NCBI GenBank assembly: GCA_023091735.1 | Contig: JALKBU010000464.1 | Location: forward strand, 1 to 38,494 | DNA: 38,494 bases | Origin: Trichomonas tenax | Taxonomy: Eukaryota; Parabasalia; Trichomonadida; Trichomonadidae | Direction: 5' to 3' | Part shown: piece by piece, positions 1 through 10,204 of the stretch | Layout of the letters: every line of letters starts with the position of its first letter | Numbering within the stretch: the stretch's first letter is position 1 | Program-made: the position numbers and the translations under genes | Notes under the pieces: model-generated | Database searches by the model: none | What the model was told of the DNA's origin: nothing | The model's input: the letters and a program-made list of their open reading frames with translations, nothing else

Positions 1-759
1 ATTATAATGAGTAAAGCACATCATGGCAAATCAATGTTTTTGATGCAAGATATATCTAATATTTTAATGAAATATAGACTTTGTTAGCTAATTCTTTAAT
101 ATATCATGCACAACATGATTTTGTACAATGGGGTTCAATAACTTAGCAAGAAGTTAATCCAGTGAGTTAAAAAACAAGTTTCGCCGACTTTGCGTATCAA
201 TTTTAGACAAGCCGCATTATTATCTCTAACACATCCCCATATTCTCATTTGTTAATATATATAAACCAAATTGGTGACAAATGTGATGATACTTTTGAAT
301 CATTAAAACACCTCATTCATATTCCAATTATTTATTTATCACATGATGAAGCAGAAGATTATTTAAAGAAATTAATAATGTATAAAGATTTATATAATAC
401 AATCAAGAAGGAAAATTTAGAGGATAAAATAGTTGATGAGCAAAAAGATGATTTATTTAAAACATTATTTATTAATGATTTCAGTCATGAATTCCTTCAT
501 ACTTTAGTTTTCCTCGATGATGCTGTTAAATCAAAATTAATCAGTAATGAAAAATCATATTTCAATCAACTCTTAACACAATGTCGTCATATTCAATGCT
601 TATTCTTTATGGCTGTTCAATATTGTAAAGCTCTTTCAACAAATATTAAATCAAATATTTCAACATTATTTATATTCTCAGGCACTCGGTAGAACTTTTG
701 CACTCGGTGCACTCGGTGCATATGAAAAATCAGCTATAATTAATTTCTATGTGAATTAA
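1..759 (+). pseudogene. Relic of a virus-like DNA-packaging ATPase (FtsK-HerA/A32 type)
   Basis: Genes of this family drive DNA into capsids in Mavericks/Polintons, virophages and large DNA viruses. The reading is spread over three frames. Positions 1-87 hold a frame with HHGKS, which could be what remains of a Walker A loop, and it then stops. A second frame is open from 207 to 692: it carries a Walker B-like run LVFLDDA, then LLTQCRH, an MAVQY stretch and IKSNIS, which is the order and spacing of the Walker B, arginine and Q-type motifs in this family. A third frame takes over near 694 and ends at the TAA at 757-759. No ATG supports a start at 249 (that codon is TTG). The left edge of the window cuts the gene. 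The family call rests on motif order alone; the broken state is plain from the stops. Confidence 0.6.
700..720 (+). repeat. 9-bp tandem repeat GCACTCGGT at the end of the ATPase relic
   Basis: GCACTCGGT occurs twice in tandem with a partial third copy at 700-720, and once more at about 672. In the last frame of the ATPase relic the unit reads Ala-Leu-Gly. The frame change of the relic falls between the separated copy and the tandem pair, so repeat slippage may have contributed to breaking the gene. Confidence 0.6.
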
Positions 760-813
760 AGTTTAAATAATTTTGAAAACAAAGTTTTCCTTTAGATTTT
801 TTATTACAGATAA

Positions 814-1935
814 ATGATGAAACCAATTATCGACTACGCTACTTATGCATTCAATGCTAAACAATCGGAAAGCACTATTAAATTAAAATATGGTGATTTA
901 GAAATACTTTTAAAAGATGGGATGTTTCAATTTATATCTAAAGGTGGTGCAATCATTTCAAACATAAAAGAAATTATATTTATGATTTCAAAAATAAGGG
1001 GTATAACTGATGATATAACATCCATACCACCAGAAGAACAACGATATTATGCACTTAATGCATTCCCAAAAATATTAAAAATTGGTAGATATGATGTAAA
1101 TGAATCATTTATTACAAACTTTTTAAATGATATTTCAAATAAAGTGGATAAATTAACATTTGAAAATGAAATGAAACAAATTAATGATGAATTAAATACT
1201 AAAGCAAGTGTTGAATACGTTAATGATGAATTAATGAAAAAAAGTTGATAAAGGAGTTTATGAATCGGATAAAGTAAAAATTAACGAAGAATTAAATCAT
1301 AAGGCTGACATAAACCATACACATACGAATTTAAATACTGTATCAATTAAAGAAACCAATCCTTGGATTGGTGAAGAGGAGCACCTATATATAATCCACC
1401 CACTTTTACTGCTGGTCTAATTACAAATGATGAAATAACATATATGAAACCAAACACAGGAGAACCAATAAATGTTATCGAAGAATTAAATCATAAGGCT
1501 GACATAAATCATACACACACAAATTTCGAATTACTACGAGTGGATAAACTAAATATTATAAATTATTTGCGAATCAGAAATCATAATATATTAGAGTTTA
1601 TATATCCAGTAAGTTCTATTTATACATCTATGAATAATACTAATCCATATGATTTATTTGAATTTGGTGTTTGGACACAAATTACAGATAGATTTTTATA
1701 CGGTGCTAATTCATCAAAACAAAAAGGAGGAAGTAAAAAGATAGCAGTTGAAAAATTACCATAACATAACCATAATTGTATGTGGCAAGATGTCAATTCG
1801 GGTGGTTCCAAAGCTGGAACAATGGCTGGTGGTAATAAATGGGGTACAGAATTAGTATTCAATAATAAAAATTCTTTCATTCATACATACTATAACCCAG
1901 AATTTAAAAATCTTGTAAATATTCACACCTGTTAA
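814..1935 (+). pseudogene. Broken tail-fibre/collar-domain protein of a virus-like element
   Basis: The N-terminal part (from the ATG at 814) is helical and ends in coiled-coil-like segments with two copies of a HKADINHTHTN motif. The C-terminal part has YPVSSIYTSMNNTNP, then FGVWTQITDRFLYGA, a Gly-rich turn and LP-stop-HNH, followed by a Gly/Asn-rich end. That order is typical of the collar/tip domain of phage tail fibres and microcystin-dependent-type proteins. Three lesions are visible: a one-base shift at an A7 tract near 1235-1242, a second shift near 1372-1380, and an in-frame TAA at 1762-1764 after which the same frame continues to a stop at 1933-1935. Such a protein would mediate attachment of a particle to a cell surface; this copy cannot make it whole. 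It follows the ATPase relic by 55 bp on the same strand, consistent with one element. Confidence 0.7.
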
Positions 1936-2131
1936 ATGGTTCTCTACCGAGTAAAGCGTTTATTCTATTGAGTTCATTTATTTTTGAATCCGACAATTTC
2001 ATTATGGAACGAATGGTATTTAATTTTTCAATTTCGTTTTCCTTCTCTTCATCACTCAATTTAACATTATTTGTTTTTAAGTAATGAAATTTAGACTTAA
2101 TTCTATTTAATATCGTAACTTTTGAATCCAA
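1904..2131 (-). CDS. Short unidentified coiled-coil-like frame, probably an element relic
   Basis: A 75-codon open frame rich in Lys, Glu, Asn and Ile, with a heptad-like middle (DEEKENEIEKLNTIRS) and a C-terminal INALLGREPFNRC. It has no ATG at its left end: the first codon is TTG directly after a stop, and the first ATG is 43 codons in. It faces the tail-fibre relic and overlaps its last 32 bp tail to tail. I do not recognise the family. It may be the 3' part of a decayed gene of the same virus-like element. Confidence 0.3.
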   Translation of the reverse strand: MDSKVTILNRIKSKFHYLKTNNVKLSDEEKENEIEKLNTIRSIMKLSDSKINELNRINALLGREPFNRCEYLQDF

Positions 2132-2833
2132 TTATATAAAAATAAAAAATCCTAAAGGATTTTGCGAAAACTTTGTTTTCAAAAAAAATATTTCAAAATT
2201 TAGCAAAAGGTTATTTAGTTTTTAGTATAGTACCTTTAGTAGAAGCTTCCTTAAGGGTGCACTTCAATCAATTTGACACCTTCTCAAATTCTAAGGTTAT
2301 TTAGTTTTTATTCGGAAAAATTTGAAAATAAAATAGACTTTTTTGGAACTTTTTGGGTAAATATATATCACTATGGTAATATCGAATATGCTCCATGATA
2401 AAGAAAGCCATAAAACTTGCTATATTTCAAATTTTTAAAAATTTTCAAGAAAAATATCAAATTTTGGAAATAAATTTTTTATCGTCGAAGTGCACCCTGG
2501 AACAATATTGTTACAAGTTTTGATTAATTTTTGTGCAAACTGGGGAATATATGGAATATTATTTGACAATATGACGCTTGATCATGTAGCAATAAATAAT
2601 CTTCAAGCTCAAGCAAAAGGGTGAGATTCTGATGATAAATAAAATAAAATTTGAGATATGGAAAATAGAAACATAAATATAAATTCTTTAAAGACATTAC
2701 ATTGCTGATGACAATTTCAGCAAAGAAATTGCAATTACCAGAAAAATTTGTTAATTTTGCTGAACAAATGATGGAATCACCATATGTTAGAGGCAAATTT
2801 TATTGTTTTAATGTTATTTTTATAAATCATGAT
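2132..2833. other. AT-rich spacer between element relic and first host gene
   Basis: No convincing gene. It holds the 18-bp direct repeat AAGGTTATTTAGTTTTTA at 2207-2224 and 2293-2310, and a 12-bp inverted repeat at 2254-2265 and 2487-2498 (listed separately). A 45-codon frame from the ATG at 2708 ends in a TGA at 2843-2845 that shares a base with the next gene's ATG. Its middle (LPEKFVNFAEQMM) looks protein-like, but it is too short to call. Confidence 0.5.
2254..2498. repeat. 245-bp segment bounded by 12-bp inverted repeats
   Basis: AGGGTGCACTTC at 2254-2265 is matched by its exact reverse complement at 2487-2498. The interior is AT-rich and non-coding. I see no clear target-site duplication outside the repeats. 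It could be a small non-autonomous element or a remnant of the end of the neighbouring virus-like element. Confidence 0.4.
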
Positions 2834-2839
2834 TCATTT
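2834..2839 (+). promoter_or_regulatory. Trichomonad initiator (Inr) match
   Basis: TCATTT fits TCA(+1)Y(T/A). The +1 A at 2836 would give a 9-nt leader before the ATG at 2845, a normal length for trichomonad mRNAs. Confidence 0.5.
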
Positions 2840-2844
2840 TTTTG

Positions 2845-4593
2845 ATGCCTTTGGATACTTTTCAGTTAATTTCCTCTTTTTTGAGAATCTATTATTCGAC
2901 GAATGAAGGGATTCTGGAGGATTTAATTCCGAAGATGAAGAAAATACAGATGAATGCGCCACTTCCCAACAAAATTAAAGAAATTTTATCAGATTCAGGA
3001 CCAATCGTTTATTTATTCAATGCATTAATCGACAGCCAGTTCCATTACAATCCCGATCCAAAGGTGATGGAAAGAACATTAGAAATCACTTCTTTTTACA
3101 ATAATTTCCAAAAAATATCCGAAAATTTCGCGAATGAGCTTGAATTTTACGCAATAGTCAACGCCATTGTCGCATTCCACAAGAAAGAGACAAATTACAT
3201 GAAAGTTTTCGACTTTATTTTAGCAAATATTCACGATAACCTAATAGCACGCTCAGCAATTAAATTCCTTGACAAGAAAGTGTTGCACACGCCATGCCCT
3301 ATCATGCAGGCGGATGACGACAACGACGACGATTTTTCAGAAGAATTATCAGATACAGAACAAGATTTGAACCCAAGGATTCGAAATCACGAACTAATTC
3401 GTGATCTTCTGGCAAAGGCACACGATGATAAAGAGTTAATGGCCCTTTATCTCGCTTCTTCGTGCACAATTCACCGCGAAGATTTATTAATTTTGTATCC
3501 GGAGTTTCTACACTCAGACATCAGTTGGGATCCAATTGCCATTGGCCCACACGACTATGTTTCGCAGTCTTTGAAGAATGGTTGGCAAAGACCAGATTAT
3601 GAACTCGAAAATTACTATAAAATGTCATATAGATCAACTCCTGCGCAAATTAAGAACTTATCTGTTACGGGTGCCTCTCTTCACGATGAGTTTGTTGAAA
3701 ATCGCGAATTTTCATGCCTTTGCTATGATCCTGGAGCTGAGAAACACATTGATCACGATAAAGCGATTGCTCTGGGATTCCTTATGGACGCTGCAGAGAT
3801 CCTTCACGACCAGGACATCGACATAACGAACCAGTACAAGGCAGCGACATCTATATTGGCACATGACATCAATCCAGGAATTGTTGATGCTTTGAGGAAT
3901 GTTTATGACTTCCAGTCAGAAGAAATCTACGAATCTCTCCTACACATAAAGAAATCACACGAAATCATTGGCGGAAGGATGTCCGACGCCCTCTCGAAGA
4001 TGATGATGAACTACTACAACTCATATTCAAGTGTTTTCATCAGACTCACTGCAGAAGCGGTCAGAGGATTCCCAAGTGCACACAGAGTCAAAGAGTGCTT
4101 CGAATATCTTAAGTCAAAGTATGGAGATCTCGAAGTTCCAAATGTTGCGAGACTCGAAAAATTACTTCTCCCATTATATGAAACTGTTGCAACAGGAAAG
4201 CCAACGTTCGGTAAAGTCTCTGATTCAGAGAGTCTCTTGTTGAACAGGTTCTGCAAGTTCTACAAGCAGTTCGTAAGGAAGTTCTATCCTGCGGAGTTCA
4301 TGCGTCCTCTTGAAGAGTTAGTTGACTGCGGCACTGATTGGCCGGCATTTTACGAAGATGTTATTCTTGGTGCTGTCAGTGAATACGGAATTCCAGAGTT
4401 CGATGAAGATATCGTTAAATATCAAACACCTGTTCTCAACGATTTGATGACGAAGACAGTTGAAGATTTCAAGAACGAGAAAGACAAAGAAAATTCCATT
4501 GTTCGCGATTGCGTTTATGTTATTAGAGAACTCAACGGATACTCAAGAATCGACATTAAGATATTTAAACCATACGAAGAAGTTACTATATAA
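2845..4593 (+). CDS. Conserved-looking helical protein of unknown function, 582 residues
   Basis: I do not recognise this protein. It is an uninterrupted 582-residue frame with codon use richer in G and C than its spacers, as in other genes here. It is predicted mainly helical throughout (helix-rich text with regularly spaced Leu, Phe and Tyr), which suggests an alpha-solenoid or scaffold. An acidic, low-complexity linker (ADDDNDDDFSEELSDTEQD) lies near residues 157-176 and probably separates an N-terminal from a larger C-terminal helical region. There is no signal peptide or membrane segment. The start is the ATG at 2845; the codon just before it is TTG and is not a start in eukaryotes. An Inr match sits 9 nt upstream. 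It converges on the DRC7 gene with about 190 bp between stop codons. Confidence 0.8.
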   Translation: MPLDTFQLISSFLRIYYSTNEGILEDLIPKMKKIQMNAPLPNKIKEILSDSGPIVYLFNALIDSQFHYNPDPKVMERTLEITSFYNNFQKISENFANELEFYAIVNAIVAFHKKETNYMKVFDFILANIHDNLIARSAIKFLDKKVLHTPCPIMQADDDNDDDFSEELSDTEQDLNPRIRNHELIRDLLAKAHDDKELMALYLASSCTIHREDLLILYPEFLHSDISWDPIAIGPHDYVSQSLKNGWQRPDYELENYYKMSYRSTPAQIKNLSVTGASLHDEFVENREFSCLCYDPGAEKHIDHDKAIALGFLMDAAEILHDQDIDITNQYKAATSILAHDINPGIVDALRNVYDFQSEEIYESLLHIKKSHEIIGGRMSDALSKMMMNYYNSYSSVFIRLTAEAVRGFPSAHRVKECFEYLKSKYGDLEVPNVARLEKLLLPLYETVATGKPTFGKVSDSESLLLNRFCKFYKQFVRKFYPAEFMRPLEELVDCGTDWPAFYEDVILGAVSEYGIPEFDEDIVKYQTPVLNDLMTKTVEDFKNEKDKENSIVRDCVYVIRELNGYSRIDIKIFKPYEEVTI

Positions 4594-4784
4594 CTTGTAT
4601 AGTATCTAAAATAAAACGTTGTTTTTGTTTTATTAATCATAATCACTCATCAATAGATTTTAATCATAATCACTCTATAATAGATCTTAAATGAAATGAG
4701 GAAAGATTTAAATCTTAAGATCAAAAAATAACCCTTTTTAAAAAACTATAATCAAAATATATATAAAATAATAGAATATAAAAA

Positions 4785-7460
4785 TTACTTACTCTTATCC
4801 TTTGGCTTAATAATTCCTTCGATACGTGTCTTGAACTCCTCTTCTGAGATATCTGTTGGTCCGAGGAATGGAGAAAGCTTTGGATGGTTCTTCAGACGTG
4901 TGATTAAGTCTTTCAGCCTGTTGATAGCTGTCTGATAGAATCTTGCAATTCTCTTCTGGAGGACAGTGATCAAGAACGCCTTCGTTGTGACGAAGTTGTT
5001 GTGCTCGTCGCCCTGCTTGCGTGAGCGAGATTGGTGCTGATCCATATCGTATTCTCTGATCTTTGACTTGAGAGCTGTCTGCTCCTGGTCTAGTCTGTTC
5101 ACTAAGTACTTCGCCTCCTTGTATATCCTTTCCTGGAGGGCCGTGACGGCCTTTCTGTAGATATCTGTAGCAACATCGGCAGTGAACTCTGTATTCGGAT
5201 CGACTGGGAAGTAGACGCAAAGTGGATCGTCTGCAGAGAGCTGTTGCTGGTTCTTTGCGGCATCGTCTTCGCCTTCTGCCTTCGGCTCTGGCGGTGGCTT
5301 CTCGACGAGGATCTCTGCCTGGTCGCCTTGGGCGAAGATCTTGCGATGAAGGACGATATCGACAGACTTCATCTTGTAGAATGGTCTGCTCTCTTCGTCC
5401 GTCCTGAACTGTATCCACTGGACCATTTCCTTAGCGATTGCTTCGGCATCGAGTGTGCCCTGGTTTCTGATAGCCAAGAGCTGGTTCTGGATTTCGTTCA
5501 TTGTCCAGTTGTCGATCTCCGGCGGGTTCGGGCAGAATTTAGATGGAATTGCGATGTAATCTTTGTCTTTGTCTGCTTCAGTTGGCGTGACGAACTCGAT
5601 GCTGAAATCTGTGATGCAGCCCGGCTGGTGGTGATAAACAACAGTGAGCTTGTTTGTGACGAAGTCGAATGCGACTTTGTAGATCGAATGAGAGACAGCG
5701 TATGTTGTTGTGTGGTGTGTTTTGACGACACTTGGATGTCTGTACTTCTGTGTTATCCTCTCGATCTTTGGACCGCCGTCGTAAAGCTGCATCTCAGAGT
5801 TGGAGCTTGAGCTCTCTGGGACAATGCAGATCTTTCTCTCGCAAAGGCCATCATCTCGGTCACCGAACTTTTCGACGATCTTTGTGCCGAAGACTTCGAG
5901 TCTGCTCTTGAGGCAATCGATGCGGCTTGTATCATCGAACTCAAGCAGCCTGCACTCGTTGTGCTTGATCTTGTGTGTCGTGATGCCGATTGGGCGCTTG
6001 ATTTCGTAAATCTGTCCAATCTGTTGTTGTTTCTCGCCCTTAGCGTTGTCTCTTGTTGGAATGATTGTTCCTGGCTCGAATATTTCCAACATTTCCTGCG
6101 TCTTGAGGAATATACGGCGCTCAACTAAGTGCTGACGAAGATGCTCGAACTGCTCTCGAACTTCTTTGATGTCTGATGGATCTTTCTCGAATATGAAGAA
6201 GCGCCTGTAAAGACCATCCTGGCGCGTGTATGGAGCGTATCTCTCTTCAATGGCATCAGCCCAGTGAAGCTTCTTCATGTTCTGCTCGCTGCAGCCATCA
6301 GCAGAGACGACCTTTGGATACATGCGGAAGATCTCGTTCTCTGGGACATCGAGGCGATCGACGACTGGAGAAGGAATCTTGATGTCTGTCTCAGGAATGA
6401 CAGCCTGCCAGAGATCTGTGTTTGCGAAGTCGAGAGAATCTTCGCTCTTCTCGAAATCATTTGGCTGAAGATTGATCCAAACGTTCTTATGGTTGAAGAC
6501 AACTTCGATGTATCCAAAGAGTGGCGACGTGATAGGGTACTTGTCACCTGTCGAAACATCGATGAAGATCGTCTCTGGAATCTCGATACGGCCTGTTTTA
6601 GAGACCATAACCCAGCAATGCATGCGGCGGCCATAGTACTCATCCTGTGGCGGCGTTGGAACCTGCTTCGGTGGAGGAGGTGGTGGCGGTGGGCTCTTTT
6701 GTAGTTCAACAAATGATGATTCGAGATTTAATAATCTGCCGGAAACAGCTTTCAAATACTTGTTTTCTGGTCCCTTATCACCATCATCTTCCTTCGGTGG
6801 CTCTGCTACGCCTGGGCAGTTCCTATAACGAAGATCAGAAAGTGTGAGTTCGCGATTCGCGTAACCGACAATGACACATGCATCGTAACCGATGCCGGTG
6901 AGGATCGTCGTGAGGAGGACAGACATGTCGTAGCAGTCTCCTTTCTGGCACGCGACGGTAAAGTTCGGAGTCGTAATTGTTCTCGGTTGTGAGAAGAAAT
7001 CAAAGAGAATTTGGTACTCGATGAGGTTCGCGACGAAGCTCGCTGCGAGTTCGACGGTGTGAGCTGCAAGAAGAGGTAACACAGAAGGACGAATGAACGA
7101 TGAAAGGAAATAACGTGTGCCGATTTCATTTTCAGCAGTAAGGAACACTCTCATTCTATACGGATGGTCCTTATAGAATTGTTCGAGTGTTTCGTCGATA
7201 TATTCCAAGAAACGTTCATAATCTTCCGTTAAAACCTCATCTGGCGGTGATTTTTCAATAGAGTCATAGTAATTTTCGATTCTTTCTGTTTTGTCGGTGA
7301 TTTTCGGGCTCTGGACTTCGACAGGAAGCATTGATGATAAACGAAAGCCGAGAGAGCTCGTGACGGCGTTGGCAAACGGATCTATCGCCGTTTTGAGGTC
7401 CGCAGTCACTGAAATATCGAATGCGCTGTTCTCAGAGATGACAGGGAGATCAGCAGACAT
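4785..7460 (-). CDS. DRC7: Dynein regulatory complex subunit 7 (DRC7/CCDC135) homologue
   Basis: An 891-residue protein matching DRC7, a linker subunit of the nexin-dynein regulatory complex that ties neighbouring doublets in the flagellar axoneme and tunes dynein. The transglutaminase-like core begins near residue 170 (CQKGDCYDMSVLLTTIL, then GYDACVIVGYA), is interrupted by a Pro-rich insert at about 255-272 (eight Pro in a row), and resumes with MHCWVMV (about 280) and IFIDVSTG (about 300), followed by HKNVWINLQ, a DRC7 signature. Cys176, His281 and Asp301 sit where a transglutaminase/peptidase triad would be. The C-terminal third is charged and helical (RLDQEQTALKSKIREYD). The frame stays open 73 codons upstream to a TTG, but the ATG at 7458-7460 (MSADLPVISEN) is the natural start and the extension reads like AT-rich leader. 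Confidence 0.85.
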   Translation of the reverse strand: MSADLPVISENSAFDISVTADLKTAIDPFANAVTSSLGFRLSSMLPVEVQSPKITDKTERIENYYDSIEKSPPDEVLTEDYERFLEYIDETLEQFYKDHPYRMRVFLTAENEIGTRYFLSSFIRPSVLPLLAAHTVELAASFVANLIEYQILFDFFSQPRTITTPNFTVACQKGDCYDMSVLLTTILTGIGYDACVIVGYANRELTLSDLRYRNCPGVAEPPKEDDGDKGPENKYLKAVSGRLLNLESSFVELQKSPPPPPPPPKQVPTPPQDEYYGRRMHCWVMVSKTGRIEIPETIFIDVSTGDKYPITSPLFGYIEVVFNHKNVWINLQPNDFEKSEDSLDFANTDLWQAVIPETDIKIPSPVVDRLDVPENEIFRMYPKVVSADGCSEQNMKKLHWADAIEERYAPYTRQDGLYRRFFIFEKDPSDIKEVREQFEHLRQHLVERRIFLKTQEMLEIFEPGTIIPTRDNAKGEKQQQIGQIYEIKRPIGITTHKIKHNECRLLEFDDTSRIDCLKSRLEVFGTKIVEKFGDRDDGLCERKICIVPESSSSNSEMQLYDGGPKIERITQKYRHPSVVKTHHTTTYAVSHSIYKVAFDFVTNKLTVVYHHQPGCITDFSIEFVTPTEADKDKDYIAIPSKFCPNPPEIDNWTMNEIQNQLLAIRNQGTLDAEAIAKEMVQWIQFRTDEESRPFYKMKSVDIVLHRKIFAQGDQAEILVEKPPPEPKAEGEDDAAKNQQQLSADDPLCVYFPVDPNTEFTADVATDIYRKAVTALQERIYKEAKYLVNRLDQEQTALKSKIREYDMDQHQSRSRKQGDEHNNFVTTKAFLITVLQKRIARFYQTAINRLKDLITRLKNHPKLSPFLGPTDISEEEFKTRIEGIIKPKDKSK

Positions 7461-8644
7461 TTTGGACGATATAAAAAAAAAACGAACACTCAAAAAATCT
7501 GTTTGTAATTTGTAACATTCTTTTTCTTTTATTTTTGTATTATAGTCAATGAGATAAGTATTTTGGCTGCAGAATTTGATGGAAATTCGCGTATTTTGTT
7601 TTTTGTATTTGAAATTTCTTATTAAAGAAAGCAGCATTATATTCACATGGACATGTATAGATAAGCCATTGAATATCAATTGAATTGGTTGAAATTCAAA
7701 AAAATATTATTTCTATATTACCTTCAGGAATAATGATATACATTTGCAAGGCTCTACATAGTTAAATTTTTGATTATCAAATTGGTTTGACAAAATTTCC
7801 ATATTATTATATCTCTAAAATGCATTCAGGAATATTGAGATGCATTACTATTGAATTGGATAGTATTATATTTGATTTTCAAGAAAATTGATTAAAAGAT
7901 CATAAAATATTAATCTGAAATTTGCTTTCAGGAATCAATGTATATATTTAGTCCGCTTAAGATAACAGAGCTGTTGATTTTAAGAGGAATATATATTTTA
8001 TAAAATTATATATATTTTTGAATTTCGTTCTTATATCAGCTGTGTTAAAGGCACTCATCTAGTATATATCAATACTACAATATCTTATTTTGTTAATAGA
8101 TTTATAATTTCAAATTTGTGAATTTCAGAAATGACCCATTGAGCACAGCTTAACATAGTCGAAAATACAATTTTAAAATATGGTTTCCATTTAAAGTCCA
8201 AGAAGCACATCATTATTGACTTGATATTTCATATTTTTTCAGCTATCCTATTGCTGCTATGCTTTTTGTTAGAGTATGAAAATTTATGAAAGTTCGCTAT
8301 GTTTAGTGTTATGCTGGGTTAATAATATTTTGTGCTTTATGCGTAAATGAGACTAAGAGTCCAAAGCATTAGTGAACTCAATGCAATAGGTGTGTGAACT
8401 ATAAACAAGTTAATAAATGGTATTAATGCACTTGATAAATTTTTATCAAAAAAAAAAATAATAAAATTGGAAATATTCGTTTTTGCATATGAAGTCATTG
8501 ATCTTCATATGGTATCAATATTATGTTTGGTATTATTTCGATCTCATGTAAATAAAAGAAAACGAAAACAAGATATTTGAATTTCTATGACAATCAAAAC
8601 TCCAAATAACCAAAAATATCAAAAATTTGCTACTTTTATTTTGA
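7461..8644. other. Divergent intergenic region, 1.2 kb
   Basis: Very AT-rich spacer between the divergently transcribed DRC7 and the gene at 8645. No frame above noise, no RNA gene and no strong repeat seen. Both promoters must lie here; I found no clear Inr match close to either start. Confidence 0.6.
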
Positions 8645-10033
8645 ATGCGGGCGACCGAATCTTCGGATGAATCGGTTGCCACAATAGAAGGAATTATCCT
8701 CCGAAATACTATCACATTCGAGACTTTAGTCGGCACAAACAATTTTGGCATTGCTTGGATGCACAGATCTCCTGTTGTCCTGCAATATATTGTTGATCAT
8801 ATCGAAGAAGTGATGAAATACGCTTTAATGATCATCCCACAGCCAACAAGTGGCTTGCAGAGCATCTGCCTTAATATTCTTTCAAGCAGAGAAACAGATT
8901 TATACCAAAGATTATTCGAATCACCCAAATTTATCAAAATTATTCAAGAAATACCAGAAAATATCACTCAGTACTCAGTGAGGTCGCAAGTGCAGTACTT
9001 TGATTTAATGAATAATATACTTATAAGCACAAATTTCTCGTTATTTAATTTATTCGATATGAAAAAATATTTCAAAACTCTCGCCACTACACTTATATAC
9101 GATACTCCTGCGCGATTTATTCAGTCAATGGTGATTTCATTAACACCTTCTTCGTACCCTGTATTAACAAATGCGTGCTTGTGCAAAATTCTTTGCCAAG
9201 AATACATAAATAGCACTGTAAATGGAATCACAGCTCTTAGGCTCATCCAAAACTGTTTTATTAATGAGTTTTTCTTGCGCCACGCGGCCGAATCTTTCCA
9301 AGAAAAGTATATTATCAACTCTGTTTGGAAAATTGCAACAGAAGGGAAAGATTTTCATGGTATTGACTTCCTTCGCAATGTTTATATCACTTCAGTGGCT
9401 TTTTCTCAACTTGTTGATTGGAAGAAAGTAAGTGAAAACATGAAGATCCTTCTTCCTCAGTCAACGCAGATACTTTTGTCCTGCGTTAATTATGGTATAT
9501 ATGAAAATGCTATAGGCAAGTTATTCATTGTTTTGCAGAATGGATCTCGAAGTGTGGACAACAATAGTTTCCAAATCACATCAAGATCCATTGACATGAT
9601 GTTCTCGATGCCAATTAACTCATTTGTTCACAACTTTGCGCTTTCTTGTATTCAATCATATGTTCAAAATGGAGGCGATGTCGATTCTTTGCTCGAAAAA
9701 ACACAGCTACCAAAGAAAATAATACAACAGTACCTCAAAAGAGGAACTACAACAGCAGTTTATTGGGGCCAACTTCGAATTATATCAGAAATCATAGAAC
9801 CGTTCATTGACACAACACAATACTCAAATTGGGCGAATATAATTACCGAATCCAACCAGAACACAAGACATTTAATGAATATTCCACAATGTGAAATTCC
9901 TCAACTAGTTCCTAAAAAGACACCCACCGCAATAATATACTCCATATACAGATTACCCAAGCGAAAGAGATTCGTCGTTCTTCTTGGTTTAGCATCTTTT
10001 ATTTTATTCTTGTTTGTTGCGTTTTTCCTTTGA
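8645..10033 (+). CDS. Tail-anchored helical-repeat protein, possibly SAPS-like
   Basis: A 462-residue protein, helical almost throughout, ending in a basic patch (KRKR, about residues 438-441) and a single hydrophobic stretch (FVVLLGLASFILFLFVAFFL) right at the C terminus. That is the layout of a tail-anchored membrane protein facing the cytosol. The first 100 residues (TFETLVG..., a short helix, then SICLNILSSRETDLYQRLFESPKFI) recall the spacing of SAPS-domain regulatory subunits of PP6-type phosphatases, where a similar line of a missing-partner helix, an ILSS motif and a run of helices is found; this is a weak resemblance read by eye. Other ARM/HEAT-like proteins are equally possible. The start is the ATG at 8645; no canonical Inr is obvious. 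Confidence 0.7.
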   Translation: MRATESSDESVATIEGIILRNTITFETLVGTNNFGIAWMHRSPVVLQYIVDHIEEVMKYALMIIPQPTSGLQSICLNILSSRETDLYQRLFESPKFIKIIQEIPENITQYSVRSQVQYFDLMNNILISTNFSLFNLFDMKKYFKTLATTLIYDTPARFIQSMVISLTPSSYPVLTNACLCKILCQEYINSTVNGITALRLIQNCFINEFFLRHAAESFQEKYIINSVWKIATEGKDFHGIDFLRNVYITSVAFSQLVDWKKVSENMKILLPQSTQILLSCVNYGIYENAIGKLFIVLQNGSRSVDNNSFQITSRSIDMMFSMPINSFVHNFALSCIQSYVQNGGDVDSLLEKTQLPKKIIQQYLKRGTTTAVYWGQLRIISEIIEPFIDTTQYSNWANIITESNQNTRHLMNIPQCEIPQLVPKKTPTAIIYSIYRLPKRKRFVVLLGLASFILFLFVAFFL

Positions 10034-10204
10034 TCTGTTCTCTTCAGATCCACTATAGAATGTTATATATTATGTGTTTGCTTATAAGATCCTTTCGGAT
10101 ATATCGCATTTTTGTCAAATGCGGGAATAACTATGTTTCCTTCAGGTTCTTAAGATTGTTATGTAAATTTACGTGATTTGTATAGATATTTTCGTCTTTA
10201 TTTT

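Noticed and set aside
5244..5810. 188-codon frame opposite DRC7
   Set aside because: A shadow of the real gene in the complementary strand; Cys/Val/Leu/Arg-rich text without domain pattern.
7461..7679. N-terminal extension of the DRC7 frame by 73 codons
   Set aside because: It begins at TTG, reads like AT-rich leader (poly-Lys, Phe and Ile), and a natural start MSADLPVISEN follows at 7460.
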